From Chitinophagaceae bacterium (GTDB taxonomy: Bacteria > Bacteroidota > Bacteroidia > Chitinophagales > Chitinophagaceae): 36,523 nucleotides of DNA. Shown here piece by piece: positions 26,005-34,682 of this stretch (its first letter is position 1; every line of letters starts with the position of its first letter). A program made the position numbers and the translations under genes. The stretch spans positions 1 to 36,523 of the forward strand of contig SCQV01000508.1 of the NCBI GenBank assembly GCA_004299085.1, in the 5' to 3' direction. The notes below the pieces were generated by a model, which was given only the letters and a program-made list of their open reading frames with translations, did no database searches and was not told where the DNA came from.

Positions 26005-26451
26005 TTACAAATTAATGCTAAAATCAATATCCTTTGGTGGCAGGCATTGATGATTGTCGCATACCATATATTCCAAAGAACCTTTGACGGATTTTGTGCC
26101 GGCCTTTACTTTTACATATTGTACAAAATCCACCTTATTTTCATAAAACTTCAACACAGAATTAAAATTTTTGTCGAATTCTTTCCGTTCCTTCCCTACT
26201 TCGCGAACCTTACCCACAAAGTCGGTTTCTACGCTCTTATCAAATTTAAAGCTGGTGGGCACCGGTCCTTCACCGGCATCCTGTGCATAAACATGCCATC
26301 CCGGATCAATGTTTGCAGTTAAGTGTAAAATGTATTGACCATTGCCCATACTTTTCGCGGAATAATTCCAGTGAACAGGATTTAAAATCTGTGCATTGAC
26401 CAATGCCGGAATTGCAAATAAAGCAATAACTAAAATGAACAATTTTTTCAT
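26005..26451 (-). CDS. Stand-alone DsbD N-terminal-domain protein
   Basis: A 148-residue exported protein (signal peptide to about residue 20) made only of the DsbD alpha-type immunoglobulin-like domain. It aligns with the first domain of the neighbouring DsbD from the signal peptide onward (ILNPVHWNYSAK, GWHVYAQDAGEGPVPTSF) and keeps the redox pair at the same positions, Cys131 and Cys136, in MVCDNHQCLPPKDIDF. It lacks the membrane and thioredoxin parts and ends cleanly with a strand. It may be an extra periplasmic thiol carrier fed by DsbD. A strong terminator separates it from dsbD. Confidence 0.88.
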   Translation of the reverse strand: MKKLFILVIALFAIPALVNAQILNPVHWNYSAKSMGNGQYILHLTANIDPGWHVYAQDAGEGPVPTSFKFDKSVETDFVGKVREVGKERKEFDKNFNSVLKFYENKVDFVQYVKVKAGTKSVKGSLEYMVCDNHQCLPPKDIDFSINL

Positions 26452-26513
26452 AATGATTTAGTCGTTTGTTTCAGTGAATCCTTATTGTTTTATTTTAAAA
26501 CAATTTATAAGCT

Positions 26514-26521
26514 CAAAAGTA
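26514..26521 (-). promoter_or_regulatory. Putative -7 box for the DsbD-N gene
   Basis: Minus-strand TACTTTTG fits TAnnTTTG, directly after the purQ stop and 62 bases before the ATG at 26451. A -33 TTG at proper distance is not seen, so this is a weak call. Confidence 0.35.
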
Positions 26522-27226
26522 CTATGCCGGCACCTCTGCCCGTTGCATAAGTCCTTGTAATATCAGCCTTCCGTCTGTATTTCCCAAAGCAATTGAAGTC
26601 GCTCTTTCAGGATGCGGCATCATACCAAAAACGTTTTTGCGGCGATTACAAATGCCGGCTATATTTCTAAGAGAGCCATTCGGGTTTATTTTACCCTTCT
26701 GTTCACCATATTCGTTACAATAATGAAACAGGATTTGTTTATTTTTGTACAGATTATCCAATGTTTCATTATCTGCATAATACCGTCCTTCACCATGTGC
26801 CACGGGAATTCTCAATACTTTTCCGGTAATATCTTTTGTGAGGAGAGTAGTATCATTATCGCTGATGAGGTGAATATTTTTGCAGACAAATTGCCTGTTT
26901 TCATTTCTCAATAAAACGCCGGGTAATAATCCGGATTCGCAGAGGATCTGGAATCCATTGCAAATGCCTAACACTTTGCCGCCCTTATTGGCAAAATCTA
27001 TGACCGATTGCATCATTGGGCTGAAGCGGGCAATGGCGCCACAACGCAAATAATCACCGTAAGAAAAACCACCCGGTAATACGATGCAGTCCTCCGTTCT
27101 GAAAGAATCTATGTCCTTATCCTTATGCCACAGCGGAATGACTTCCTGCCCGAGATCATGCCGCAAAGCATCCATCATGTCGCGGTCGCAATTGGACCCC
27201 GGAAAAATGACTACCCCGAATTTCAT
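26522..27226 (-). CDS. purQ: Phosphoribosylformylglycinamidine synthase, glutaminase subunit
   Basis: A 234-residue class I glutamine amidotransferase that supplies ammonia for the fourth step of purine synthesis (FGAR to FGAM) together with PurS/PurL. Seen: GSNCDRDM near 10-17, LPGGFSYGDYLRCGAIARFSP, the nucleophile Cys89 in LGICNGFQ, and the His/Glu pair in FGMMPHPERA near the end. No purS or purL lies next to it. A promoter-like TTG-N23-TAATTTTG is upstream. The product is complete and the family length is normal. Confidence 0.96.
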   Translation of the reverse strand: MKFGVVIFPGSNCDRDMMDALRHDLGQEVIPLWHKDKDIDSFRTEDCIVLPGGFSYGDYLRCGAIARFSPMMQSVIDFANKGGKVLGICNGFQILCESGLLPGVLLRNENRQFVCKNIHLISDNDTTLLTKDITGKVLRIPVAHGEGRYYADNETLDNLYKNKQILFHYCNEYGEQKGKINPNGSLRNIAGICNRRKNVFGMMPHPERATSIALGNTDGRLILQGLMQRAEVPA

Positions 27227-27251
27227 TTGTATAGAACAGATTTGCTTCCTG

Positions 27252-27285
27252 CAAAATTAAGCTAATCCGGTTTAAATACCCCCAA
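27252..27285 (-). promoter_or_regulatory. Putative purQ promoter
   Basis: Minus-strand TAATTTTG (27252-27259) with TTG at 27283-27285, spacing 23, at the edge of the known 17-23 range. The expected start gives a leader of about 20 bases before 27226. The TTG lies inside the hairpin at 27279-27292. Confidence 0.45.
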
Positions 27286-27292
27286 AAAGGGG
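27279..27292. terminator. Hairpin between the membrane-protein gene and purQ
   Basis: CCCC (27279-27282) pairs with GGGG (27289-27292) around an A-rich loop, with a T-run on the plus side and TATTT on the minus side. It sits 15 bp after the stop of the gene at 27307 and may end that transcript. Confidence 0.45.
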
Positions 27293-27306
27293 TTTTTTAA
27301 CAATTT

Positions 27307-28290
27307 TTAGTAAATCCATTGAAATAAAAAGATGTATGCCAAAGCGCTCAAATGTACAACAGTGGCTATCCAGCCCCGCCTGATGTGTAAAAAGCCAATG
27401 GATAAAAAAGCTGTAATGGGAATGAAAGCAATCTGCCAGCCGGAAAAGGAGAAATTATCCGGAAGAAAAGGCAGCACCAATCCGATACAAACAAATGCCA
27501 GCATTATTTGCCAGCATTTACGGGTATGAATGAGCATTTTCATATAATCTTTCTGCAAATGAAGGCTGCCATACAGAAACCACCAGATTAACAAAATCAT
27601 GCCTGCCAGCAGCCAATAGGAAACTTCTAAATGAGGATAACCAAATTCAGGATAGCTTAAGTGCATGGCTAAATGTAACCGGCCTGTGAGAAATAATACG
27701 GTAAGCAAAAAATAATAAGGACATAATATTCCTGCAATAGCCAATATCCATTCCGCCAAACGAAAAGGGCGGCTAAAAAGGAGGGCAATCCAGATCAGTA
27801 ATAACAATCCGATTGCAGGCATATAGAGCAGCGAAGCTAATCCGGTAATAAATCCCAGGCTAAATGTTTTGGAACGGGATTGCTGAGTGGAATATAGCTG
27901 AAAGGATTGATACAAGACAGCTATCAACAACAAGTTAGCAACCAGAGGAGAGGAAAACGAATTCCATTCTTTAAAAAAAGAAGAAAACAACAGAAAACAG
28001 AATGCCGGGAAATAATTATTTGCATGCAGTATCCTGAAACGGTTTAGAATACTATTCAACAATAACGCTTCTATAAATAAGATGATAAAAGCCAGCACGC
28101 TGAAACCCACATTAGATAACCCGGCTTTTTGTTGCAACCATTGCACCAAATAAGGATATAACCACCCGTCTGCTGTGGGCTGCATCATGGGGCCGGAACC
28201 ATGCAAGAGATAAAAATATTTAATCACTATTGCATATATCAGCAAAAGCAAAATATTATACGGATTTCCTGTTCTTAACCAACGAAACAC
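27307..28290 (-). CDS. Polytopic membrane protein, possibly DUF6427-like
   Basis: A 327-residue integral membrane protein with about nine or ten hydrophobic helices and short loops; no enzymatic motif is visible. The beginning (MFRWLRTGNPYNILLLLIYA) and general layout resemble DUF6427 proteins of Bacteroidota, an assignment I hold weakly. It starts 18 bp after the stop of the secreted protein at 28309-29844 in the same direction, so the two are probably co-transcribed. A hairpin follows its stop. Confidence 0.75.
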   Translation of the reverse strand: MFRWLRTGNPYNILLLLIYAIVIKYFYLLHGSGPMMQPTADGWLYPYLVQWLQQKAGLSNVGFSVLAFIILFIEALLLNSILNRFRILHANNYFPAFCFLLFSSFFKEWNSFSSPLVANLLLIAVLYQSFQLYSTQQSRSKTFSLGFITGLASLLYMPAIGLLLLIWIALLFSRPFRLAEWILAIAGILCPYYFLLTVLFLTGRLHLAMHLSYPEFGYPHLEVSYWLLAGMILLIWWFLYGSLHLQKDYMKMLIHTRKCWQIMLAFVCIGLVLPFLPDNFSFSGWQIAFIPITAFLSIGFLHIRRGWIATVVHLSALAYIFLFQWIY

Positions 28291-28308
28291 GGGATGGGGC
28301 TTTGAAGG

Positions 28309-29844
28309 TCAGAAATCAATTTTTGCGAAACAAACAAAATTCCGGTAAATACAAGGTATCACTACCTGCCGGGCGCTGATCTGCTTACCATATCGCGGCA
28401 TCCAGGTATAACCCTGGTCCAAACCGCGCAGCGTAGGCAGCTTGGACAATTTTCCATCAGGTGTTGCACTCATCACCGTAATCAGATAAGAGCGTCTGAA
28501 CGGCTCATTGTAAATAAATTGTAACGCGCTGGCAGTATTAACCATCTTATAAGATAAAAATGCATCGTTGTTATCATCTGATTGTTGCTTACGGATGAAG
28601 TTGCTCCATTCCAGCTTGCCATCAGCATTATAAGAAAGCACGGCTACATCGTTGTAATGGTATTGCGTACCCTGGTTATTATTCCAATTGTAAGGATTAT
28701 AATAAAAAGGAGAGAAAGGAGAGTAATAATAGGGCGAATAATAAGGTGAAAATCCCCAGGGGCTATACATATAATTCCACCTGTTCCACGGTTGATTACC
28801 CGAGGTAGTATAATAACTTTCAGCAGTCAGTAGAAATCCTCCATCACCACGAACCACCAATTGACGAATAAAATAGTCGTTAAATGCATTATTGATCGAA
28901 GAATTGTTTTTGGCGTTCATTTTCAGGTCGTCACTGAAAGGAATGAATTTTAAATCATCAAAAGAACTTGCATTCCAGTTATATTCTCCCGCATAAAGTC
29001 CTATAATATTCCCCCTGCGCTGCTGGGTGTAAAAAGAAGCCATAAAAACTTTATTATTCACATTGTCCAGCGTCAATTTCATTTCATCTAAATATTTCCC
29101 CTGAAGGTTTAAGGGATGTACAATGAAGCTGTCTGTCATCGGTGGCTTTATAATCAATGCAGCGTCAGAAAGATTCCCGTTTGCTCCGGCCCGGGCTTCT
29201 TTTATAAAAACAAAATGACCGTCATTACTTAAAAGAAAGTCGCTCAAAAAAGACCTGTTTTCCCGCATAGACAAGGTAAGCCTGCTGTTGTTGACAAGGT
29301 CGAGCTGTGAATCGAATAAGAAAGTATAGAAGATATTATTATTATCATTGTCCTGGTTGATTTTATAAATAAGGACTTTTTGCATGTTATCCGAATGAAT
29401 AACTGAATAGATCTTAGCTTTTACATTGCCGTTTCCCACGCGGCTCGAATCAATCAATATCGGTTGCCCAATCATATTGGCATCCTGATCCATCAAAACG
29501 CCATAGCAATAAACATACGCTTTATACTGAAACTGGTAGATCATCTGAAAATGATCAGGGTAAGCTACAAAATCCACATTTAATGTCCTGTCTGGTAAAA
29601 ATTGTAAAGGAACATTTTTCACCAGCTTCATGTTTTCGTCATAGACGGAAATAACATTGTTACCCCGGTTATTTTTATATACCAAAATATCACTGCTCAC
29701 TTTACCGATGATTTCCACAGAAGTATTCCGGTAATCATCATCGCGTTGTGGCATAGAATAGGTAACCTGCTGTGACCATGCAGGGATGGCACAGAAAGTA
29801 ATTGCCATTACTCCCAAAGACAGGATGATAGTTTTCATATTCAT
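28309..29844 (-). CDS. Secreted protein of unknown function, Tyr-rich (paralogue 1)
   Basis: A 511-residue exported protein with a signal peptide (to about 24, ending AWSQ). I do not recognise a family. It is homologous to the neighbouring 29994-31496 gene along its length: shared features are PLQFLPD, MIYQFQYKAYVYC, the ILIDSS segment, and a common C-terminal block with LPTLRGL, MPRYGKQ and VVIPC, ending FAKIDF. The repeated short strands suggest a beta-rich, perhaps propeller-like fold. Between about residues 375 and 420 it carries a Tyr/Pro/Asn-rich low-complexity stretch absent from the paralogue. Followed closely by a membrane protein gene. Confidence 0.85.
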   Translation of the reverse strand: MNMKTIILSLGVMAITFCAIPAWSQQVTYSMPQRDDDYRNTSVEIIGKVSSDILVYKNNRGNNVISVYDENMKLVKNVPLQFLPDRTLNVDFVAYPDHFQMIYQFQYKAYVYCYGVLMDQDANMIGQPILIDSSRVGNGNVKAKIYSVIHSDNMQKVLIYKINQDNDNNNIFYTFLFDSQLDLVNNSRLTLSMRENRSFLSDFLLSNDGHFVFIKEARAGANGNLSDAALIIKPPMTDSFIVHPLNLQGKYLDEMKLTLDNVNNKVFMASFYTQQRRGNIIGLYAGEYNWNASSFDDLKFIPFSDDLKMNAKNNSSINNAFNDYFIRQLVVRGDGGFLLTAESYYTTSGNQPWNRWNYMYSPWGFSPYYSPYYYSPFSPFYYNPYNWNNNQGTQYHYNDVAVLSYNADGKLEWSNFIRKQQSDDNNDAFLSYKMVNTASALQFIYNEPFRRSYLITVMSATPDGKLSKLPTLRGLDQGYTWMPRYGKQISARQVVIPCIYRNFVCFAKIDF

Positions 29845-29993
29845 AACCGCTAAATTATGATTTTCACAGATAATTTGTTAATAAAACAAATTTCCTTCCC
29901 GAATATTTCATTTAAGCAAAAATTTTAACAATAGATAAAGCATAGAATTCTTATTCCGGGAGAAATAATTTCCTTCATGACCATAAAAACTAT

Positions 29994-31496
29994 TCAGTAA
30001 GCTATTTTGGCAAACAACAGGCTGCTTCCAATCGTACAGGGAACAACCACTTCACTCCTGCTGACCTGTACACCATACCTGGGCGCCCAGAAGTATTTAT
30101 TGGCAAGCCCTCTCAAAGTGGGCATTTGCTCCAGTTTCTGATTATCTCCATAGCGATAGTCGGTAAGCAAATACCGGTAATTATTCAAAAACCGGAAAAC
30201 ATGATGCGATTTATTCATCAAAAAATGCAACGCATGGCCGATATTAACCATCATATAGGATGCATACACAGAAGATAAATCGCTTCCCTGGTCTTTTTTT
30301 ATCTTCTGAATACCGGTTAATACGCCGGATGAATTGATGGTAAAAAACGCCATATCATTATGATGCGTAACATTATTAATATCCGTATATTTTTCTTCGG
30401 CTATCAATAAAGTGGTTTCATCGTTACCAACCACCAGTTGATTCAGGTTATAATCATTAAATGTTTCATGCAATCCTTCGTCCTTGCTTTCCATATTTTT
30501 TTTAATTGAGTCTGTAAGCAATACTGTATTGTATTTTAAGAGCTTCAGACTGTCCATACTGAAAGTCCATAACATCAGCCTGTCAATATTGTGAATCTTA
30601 TTATCATATCCGAAAGCGCTTACCCACAACTTTTGATGCAGCTCATCTATTTTTAAAACAGGATTTGATTTCAATAAATGTCCGCCGGAAGAAACCGTAT
30701 CGCTTAGCAGCGTATCTCTGCCTGCCGGCTTGATGTATATCTTCATTCGCTGATAATACGGGTCCGAAGGATTTGTTTTATTACCCATCAGAAAATAGAG
30801 ATTACCATCATCAGCTACCTTAAACCTGACAGGCTTTTCATCCAAAACGGCATAAGATAAATTCACAGCACCTGTATTTAAAATACGCATGGCACTATCA
30901 TATAAAAAAGTATGAATATGATATTCCAGAGAATCTTCTTTCCCCAACATTTCAAATATCATGATTTTGCTTTTATCGTCTGAATGAATGGCAGCATAGG
31001 CTTTATCTCCAAAAACCTGCTCCGGATGAATGGTTTTATCAATCAACACAGGCGTTGATAAAGGCACTGCATCTTCATTTAACTGCACCGACTCACAATA
31101 GATATCTTTTTTGTGTGTGTATTGATAAATCATGATTACTTTATTTCCGAGGTTTACAAAATCCTCTTTCACGGTTTCTTTTGGAAGGAATTTGAGTGGA
31201 ACCTGGTCAATGATATTCATGGAATCATTATACAATACCATATTATACTCATTGTAGGAAGATTTAAAGATCAGCAAATGATTGTGACAGTATCCCACAA
31301 TATCAAAGTCAGTATTTTGAATATTATCTCCTAATGGAACGGAATATTCTATTTGTTGTCCGCTGGTATTTATATTACCTGCAGTCAAAACAAACAAAAC
31401 CAGTATTGCGGTGTTGAATATTGGATGACTTTTCACAAAAACAGTCTTACTTTCAGGTAACAATATACATATTTTTAAGGTTTTAGAAAAATTCAT
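29994..31496 (-). CDS. Secreted protein of unknown function (paralogue 2)
   Basis: A 500-residue exported protein, homologous to paralogue 1. Shared landmarks include PLKFLPKETV, MIYQYTHKKDIYC, PVLIDKT, MPTLRGLANKYFWAPRYG and the C-terminal VVVPC with FAKIAY. The reading frame extends to 31613 but that would overlap the divergent gene; the ATG at 31496 is preferred, though the signal sequence is then unusually long (hydrophobic part at about 27-40). An internal GTG at 31436 would give a more ordinary signal peptide. It lacks the Tyr-rich insert. A 149-bp gap separates it from paralogue 1. Confidence 0.82.
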   Translation of the reverse strand: MNFSKTLKICILLPESKTVFVKSHPIFNTAILVLFVLTAGNINTSGQQIEYSVPLGDNIQNTDFDIVGYCHNHLLIFKSSYNEYNMVLYNDSMNIIDQVPLKFLPKETVKEDFVNLGNKVIMIYQYTHKKDIYCESVQLNEDAVPLSTPVLIDKTIHPEQVFGDKAYAAIHSDDKSKIMIFEMLGKEDSLEYHIHTFLYDSAMRILNTGAVNLSYAVLDEKPVRFKVADDGNLYFLMGNKTNPSDPYYQRMKIYIKPAGRDTLLSDTVSSGGHLLKSNPVLKIDELHQKLWVSAFGYDNKIHNIDRLMLWTFSMDSLKLLKYNTVLLTDSIKKNMESKDEGLHETFNDYNLNQLVVGNDETTLLIAEEKYTDINNVTHHNDMAFFTINSSGVLTGIQKIKKDQGSDLSSVYASYMMVNIGHALHFLMNKSHHVFRFLNNYRYLLTDYRYGDNQKLEQMPTLRGLANKYFWAPRYGVQVSRSEVVVPCTIGSSLLFAKIAY

Positions 31497-31518
31497 ACTT
31501 CTTTTCCACGGAAATAAT

Positions 31519-32439
31519 ATGGAAACTGTTTTAATTACCGGAGGCACCGGAATGATTGGATCTGCATTAACGTCATTTCTGAAAGAAGAAGGATATAAGA
31601 TAATCATTCTCACCAGAAAAAAAGAAAAGTTATTGAAAAACGATGAAGTAACTTATGGATGGTGGAATCCGGAAAGCAATGAAATAGATTTTTCGGTGTT
31701 AGACGAAGCTGATCATATTATCCATCTGGCTGGAGCGAATATAGGCCGCGGAAAGTGGACAAAGGAAAGGAAAAGAGAAATCAGAGACAGCCGGATATCC
31801 GGAACCCATTTTCTGACGGAACAATTAAGCCGGTATTCAAACAAGGTCGTATCATTTATCTCTGCCTCGGGAACCGGATATTACCGGCAAAACGGAGAGC
31901 TTCTGTCAACAGAAAAATCACCGGCGGCCGGCGACTTTCTGGGAGAAGTATGTGAATCCTGGGAAGCCGAAGCCCAACGCATAGCGGTTTTAGGAAAAAG
32001 AGTTGTCATTCTTCGAACAGGTATTGTGCTTAGTCCCGAAGGCGGGATGCTGCCTGCCCTCATCCGGCCACTGAAATACGGAATTGCCACTATTCCGGGA
32101 AATGGACAGCAATGGATCAGTTGGATACACATTCGGGATTTAGTGCGATTATACGCCACAGCGATTATGAATAAAAATTTCAATGGCGTTATCAATGCAG
32201 TATCCCCTTTTCCAGCCACGCAATTTCAAGTGGTTACAGCACTCGCACACATCGTCAAAGGACGTAATTATTTGTCATTTTATGCTCCGGCGCCCCTTAT
32301 CAGGCTTTTTATGGGAGAAAGGGGACAGGAATTATTGAAAAGCAACAAGGTCTCTGCTGAAAAATTATTACAGACCGGTTTTGAATTTTCATTTCCTACT
32401 ATTGGGAGCGCCCTGGAAGATTTGTATAGCAAAAAATAA
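31519..32439 (+). CDS. TIGR01777-type SDR epimerase (YfcH-like)
   Basis: A 306-residue protein of the extended short-chain dehydrogenase superfamily, TIGR01777 branch. The Rossmann fold begins at once with LITGGTGMIG (5-14), and the family block HLAGANIGRGKWT and the SASGTGYY motif follow. PGNGQQWISWIHIRDLVRL is another hallmark. Substrate is unknown for the family, which is often linked to cell division or sugar metabolism only by context. It diverges from paralogue 2 with only 22 bp between the start codons. Confidence 0.92.
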   Translation: METVLITGGTGMIGSALTSFLKEEGYKIIILTRKKEKLLKNDEVTYGWWNPESNEIDFSVLDEADHIIHLAGANIGRGKWTKERKREIRDSRISGTHFLTEQLSRYSNKVVSFISASGTGYYRQNGELLSTEKSPAAGDFLGEVCESWEAEAQRIAVLGKRVVILRTGIVLSPEGGMLPALIRPLKYGIATIPGNGQQWISWIHIRDLVRLYATAIMNKNFNGVINAVSPFPATQFQVVTALAHIVKGRNYLSFYAPAPLIRLFMGERGQELLKSNKVSAEKLLQTGFEFSFPTIGSALEDLYSKK

Positions 32440-32531
32440 AAAGCCTGTCATATAGCTAAATCATATTTTTATTTCCTAAAGTCATACTTTTTCATATACT
32501 GCAAAAGATTAGCTTATTCTATCTACAAAAG

Positions 32532-32721
32532 ATGCAGACTCAGGCCTACTTTGAAAACATTCAACCTGAAATTGTAAAAGAACTTAATTTATGTGGCAGT
32601 CGCTTGGTTTACAGATCGTGAACTTTATGATATTTCTTACAGGAAAGCATGCGAAAGGCTTACTGTATCTGTAATTATCTTGAATGACGAAATAAATTCC
32701 AACTTCAATCTTCAGCCTTGA
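32532..32721 (+). pseudogene. Broken N-terminus of a phospholipase D-like protein
   Basis: An ATG at 32532 opens MQTQAYFENIQPEIVKEL, the usual start of Bacteroidota PLD-like nuclease-family proteins. The frame then fails near 32586, and the next frame carries on with LIYVAVAWFTDRELYDI and VIILNDEINSNFN, again the family text, ending at a stop at 32719-32721. Thus a small deletion and shift removed the usual linker residues, and the catalytic HKD parts downstream are absent. It converges on, and overlaps by 10 bp, the orphan gene at 32712. Confidence 0.8.
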
Positions 32722-33857
32722 CTCCATGTATCAATGTCATCCATATTTCCATAATAGTCGTCAAAATCTCCCAATTGACCGCCAGTCATAAAATCAAAAT
32801 ATTCTCGCTCCCAATTCCCCCTACCAAAATCCTCATCGTATGCGTTATTCCTTCTCTCACGAATGCGCATATCTTCCTCAATCCTTTTTTTTGTCCAACG
32901 TTTTATTATGAGATTGCGTATAGCTTCATCATTTAAAACAATATCCTCGCACTCTTCATAGGTACCGTTGAAAATATTTTCATTCACTACTGAACTTCCC
33001 CTCTCATTCGTATAATTCCAATTCTTATTTTTATTCTCTACAAATGACATTCCTTTGAATCCTTGGGGTAAAACATCAAATACATATTTCCGAGGTATAT
33101 ATAAATCAGGATGAGATTTTATATATTCATTATCATGTGGAAAAGGGATGTCCTTCACTTCATAATAAGGCGGTAAAACAATTTCACCCTCTAATCTCGT
33201 TTTCTTGTTTTTCAAGTTTACATGTGGTACCTTCCACCAACATTGCAACTTATAAAAGTTTTCTACGTCTTTCGCTTGGCCATAATAAAGTCGAATGCAA
33301 TAATTAATATTGTTCCGATTAGAAAGATTAATTTTATCAATGCCACTCAAGAAGTCATCAAAATTATGAAATAAGTCAACAGGACGACCCTTATCATATT
33401 CGTCATGGCTAATTTCCACACATGAGCCATGATCTACAAGTATTAAAAAATCAATTAATGTTTCAATAGGACCGTGATTAGCAAGCTCAAATAGAGGAAT
33501 ATTAAGATTTCGCTCCCTTCTGTATGAAATCTTATTATGCTCAATAACTTTAATTTGTGTTTCTTCAAATATTGAGTCTTGTTCACTAAGAGCTGATTCT
33601 TCCGGGATCTCTACTTCTTCAATCTTGGTATCGATCCGCTTAATAAATCCTATGGAATATGGTATTTCCCATTCGTCTTGGTCAATTTTAGCAATCAAAT
33701 CAAGAAAGACTTCTTTCACTTCCATTTTATATGACCCTTTTTGAGGGTTCCCACATAATAAAAGCTGCGATGGATACTTAATCGGAGATTCGCTAATTGA
33801 TTTAATCACAGTTTCGATTTCAATATCGTATTCTTTACATGTCATAGTCAAATTCAT
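32712..33857 (-). CDS. Orphan acidic protein of unknown function
   Basis: A 381-residue protein I cannot assign. It has no signal peptide or membrane helix. It is rich in Asp, Glu and Asn; the last 40 residues are especially acidic and aromatic (YDEDFGRGNWEREYFDF, then DDYYGNMDDID). Many charged residues alternate with Ile/Leu, suggesting a soluble cytosolic protein. The base composition is clearly more AT-rich than the respiratory genes, and it lies between a broken PLD-like gene and DUF2158 genes, pointing to recent acquisition. Met5 is an alternative start. Confidence 0.75.
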   Translation of the reverse strand: MNLTMTCKEYDIEIETVIKSISESPIKYPSQLLLCGNPQKGSYKMEVKEVFLDLIAKIDQDEWEIPYSIGFIKRIDTKIEEVEIPEESALSEQDSIFEETQIKVIEHNKISYRRERNLNIPLFELANHGPIETLIDFLILVDHGSCVEISHDEYDKGRPVDLFHNFDDFLSGIDKINLSNRNNINYCIRLYYGQAKDVENFYKLQCWWKVPHVNLKNKKTRLEGEIVLPPYYEVKDIPFPHDNEYIKSHPDLYIPRKYVFDVLPQGFKGMSFVENKNKNWNYTNERGSSVVNENIFNGTYEECEDIVLNDEAIRNLIIKRWTKKRIEEDMRIRERRNNAYDEDFGRGNWEREYFDFMTGGQLGDFDDYYGNMDDIDTWSQG

Positions 33858-33970
33858 TTAGGGATAAAACAAATAAATTGTTAATAAATTATCAGGTCAA
33901 CTTCGATAGGTTAAATGAATTTTTAGTTTCCTTGTTAAATTAAGGGAATTTTGAATAAAAACAAACCTAT

Positions 33971-34019
33971 GAAAAAAGTTACCCTATCATAAAGTTAGGG
34001 CTGCAAATCAACTTTTTTC
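33971..34019. terminator. Composite hairpin upstream of the orphan gene
   Basis: GAAAAAAGTT (33971-33980) pairs perfectly with AACTTTTTTC (34010-34019), enclosing a smaller CCCTA/TAGGG stem (33982-33986 and 33996-34000). Both strands end in a T-rich arm, so it could act as a bidirectional terminator, or as a structured leader. No other feature was seen in 33858-34058. Confidence 0.45.
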
Positions 34020-34058
34020 TGTCTATCATTCGTTAGGAATGGAAACAATTAAATAAAA

Positions 34059-34076
34059 GCCCCACTTTTGCAGGGC
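34059..34076 (-). terminator. Hairpin terminator after the DUF2158 gene
   Basis: GCCCCAC (34059-34065) and GCAGGGC (34070-34076) form a 7-bp stem with two G-U pairs in the minus-strand RNA and a 4-base loop; the minus strand continues with TTTTATTT. It lies 16 bp after the stop at 34093. Confidence 0.65.
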
Positions 34077-34092
34077 CTTTATTGGAGACTCC

Positions 34093-34284
34093 TTAATCAT
34101 TGCCATAATGGACAATGTTTAATTCATCAAAATCAAACCACACTGTTTTGTGGTCCATCTCGCAGCCTTCTAAAAAACTGCATTTTGCCTTCACGCCTTT
34201 TATGGCTTCGACAACCATTGGAACTCCTCCGTTAAGGAACTTGATTTTGTGGCGAACGTGATCACCGGGCTTTAAATTATTCAT
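34093..34284 (-). CDS. DUF2158 (YodC-like) small protein
   Basis: A 63-residue protein beginning LKPGDHVRHKIKFLNGGVPMVVEAI, cited here in parts: the GDHVRHK start, a GG-P-MVV turn, and a final WFDFDEL strand, which fit the DUF2158/YodC family of small SH3-like proteins. Function is unknown. There is no signal peptide. A decayed copy of the same gene lies immediately upstream at 34452-34618, with the same C-terminal ending YGND. Confidence 0.82.
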   Translation of the reverse strand: MNNLKPGDHVRHKIKFLNGGVPMVVEAIKGVKAKCSFLEGCEMDHKTVWFDFDELNIVHYGND

Positions 34285-34451
34285 TTTTAATGAATTTTAT
34301 TGGTCGCAAGTTGGCTATTTCTTTTGAGAGGCATTGACTTCTGTAGGTAGCTTACAGAGATATCCTTTATTCGAATATCAATTGAATCTTCCGGCAAATA
34401 ACCCGATATATATATTCAAACAATCTAATTTTTATCTGCTTAAACCTTCTC

Positions 34452-34618
34452 TTAATCATTACCGTAATAGACGATTCTAAATTCATTTATCAATTTGTTC
34501 TCAGCCATCATAAAGACTGAATCTTGGTCTTTTGACCCTCTGTAACTTCAACTGATATTGATACTATTAAGGAATTTTGCCTCGTGACGAAGGAGATGTT
34601 GATTTCTATATTTTTCAT
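34452..34618 (-). pseudogene. Frameshifted DUF2158 paralogue
   Basis: An ATG at 34618 starts MKNIEINISFVTRQNSLIVS in one frame; the rest, GSKDQDSVFMMAENKLINEF then RIVYYGND and a TAA at 34452, is in another. The ending matches the intact neighbour (NIVHYGND then stop), and DQDSVFMM corresponds to its MDHKTVWFD. The 167-base length confirms a net shift. It is a tandem duplicate in decay. Confidence 0.7.
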
Positions 34619-34682
34619 ATGAAATGCTTTATAACATTATAGAAAAAAGTGTGGAATACCAGAAAAGTCAGTTTGTAAATTT

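Noticed and set aside
26005-26451. Stand-alone DsbD-N gene considered as a broken dsbD fragment
   Set aside because: It has a complete signal peptide, the whole domain, a clean stop and a terminator, and a full dsbD lies next to it.
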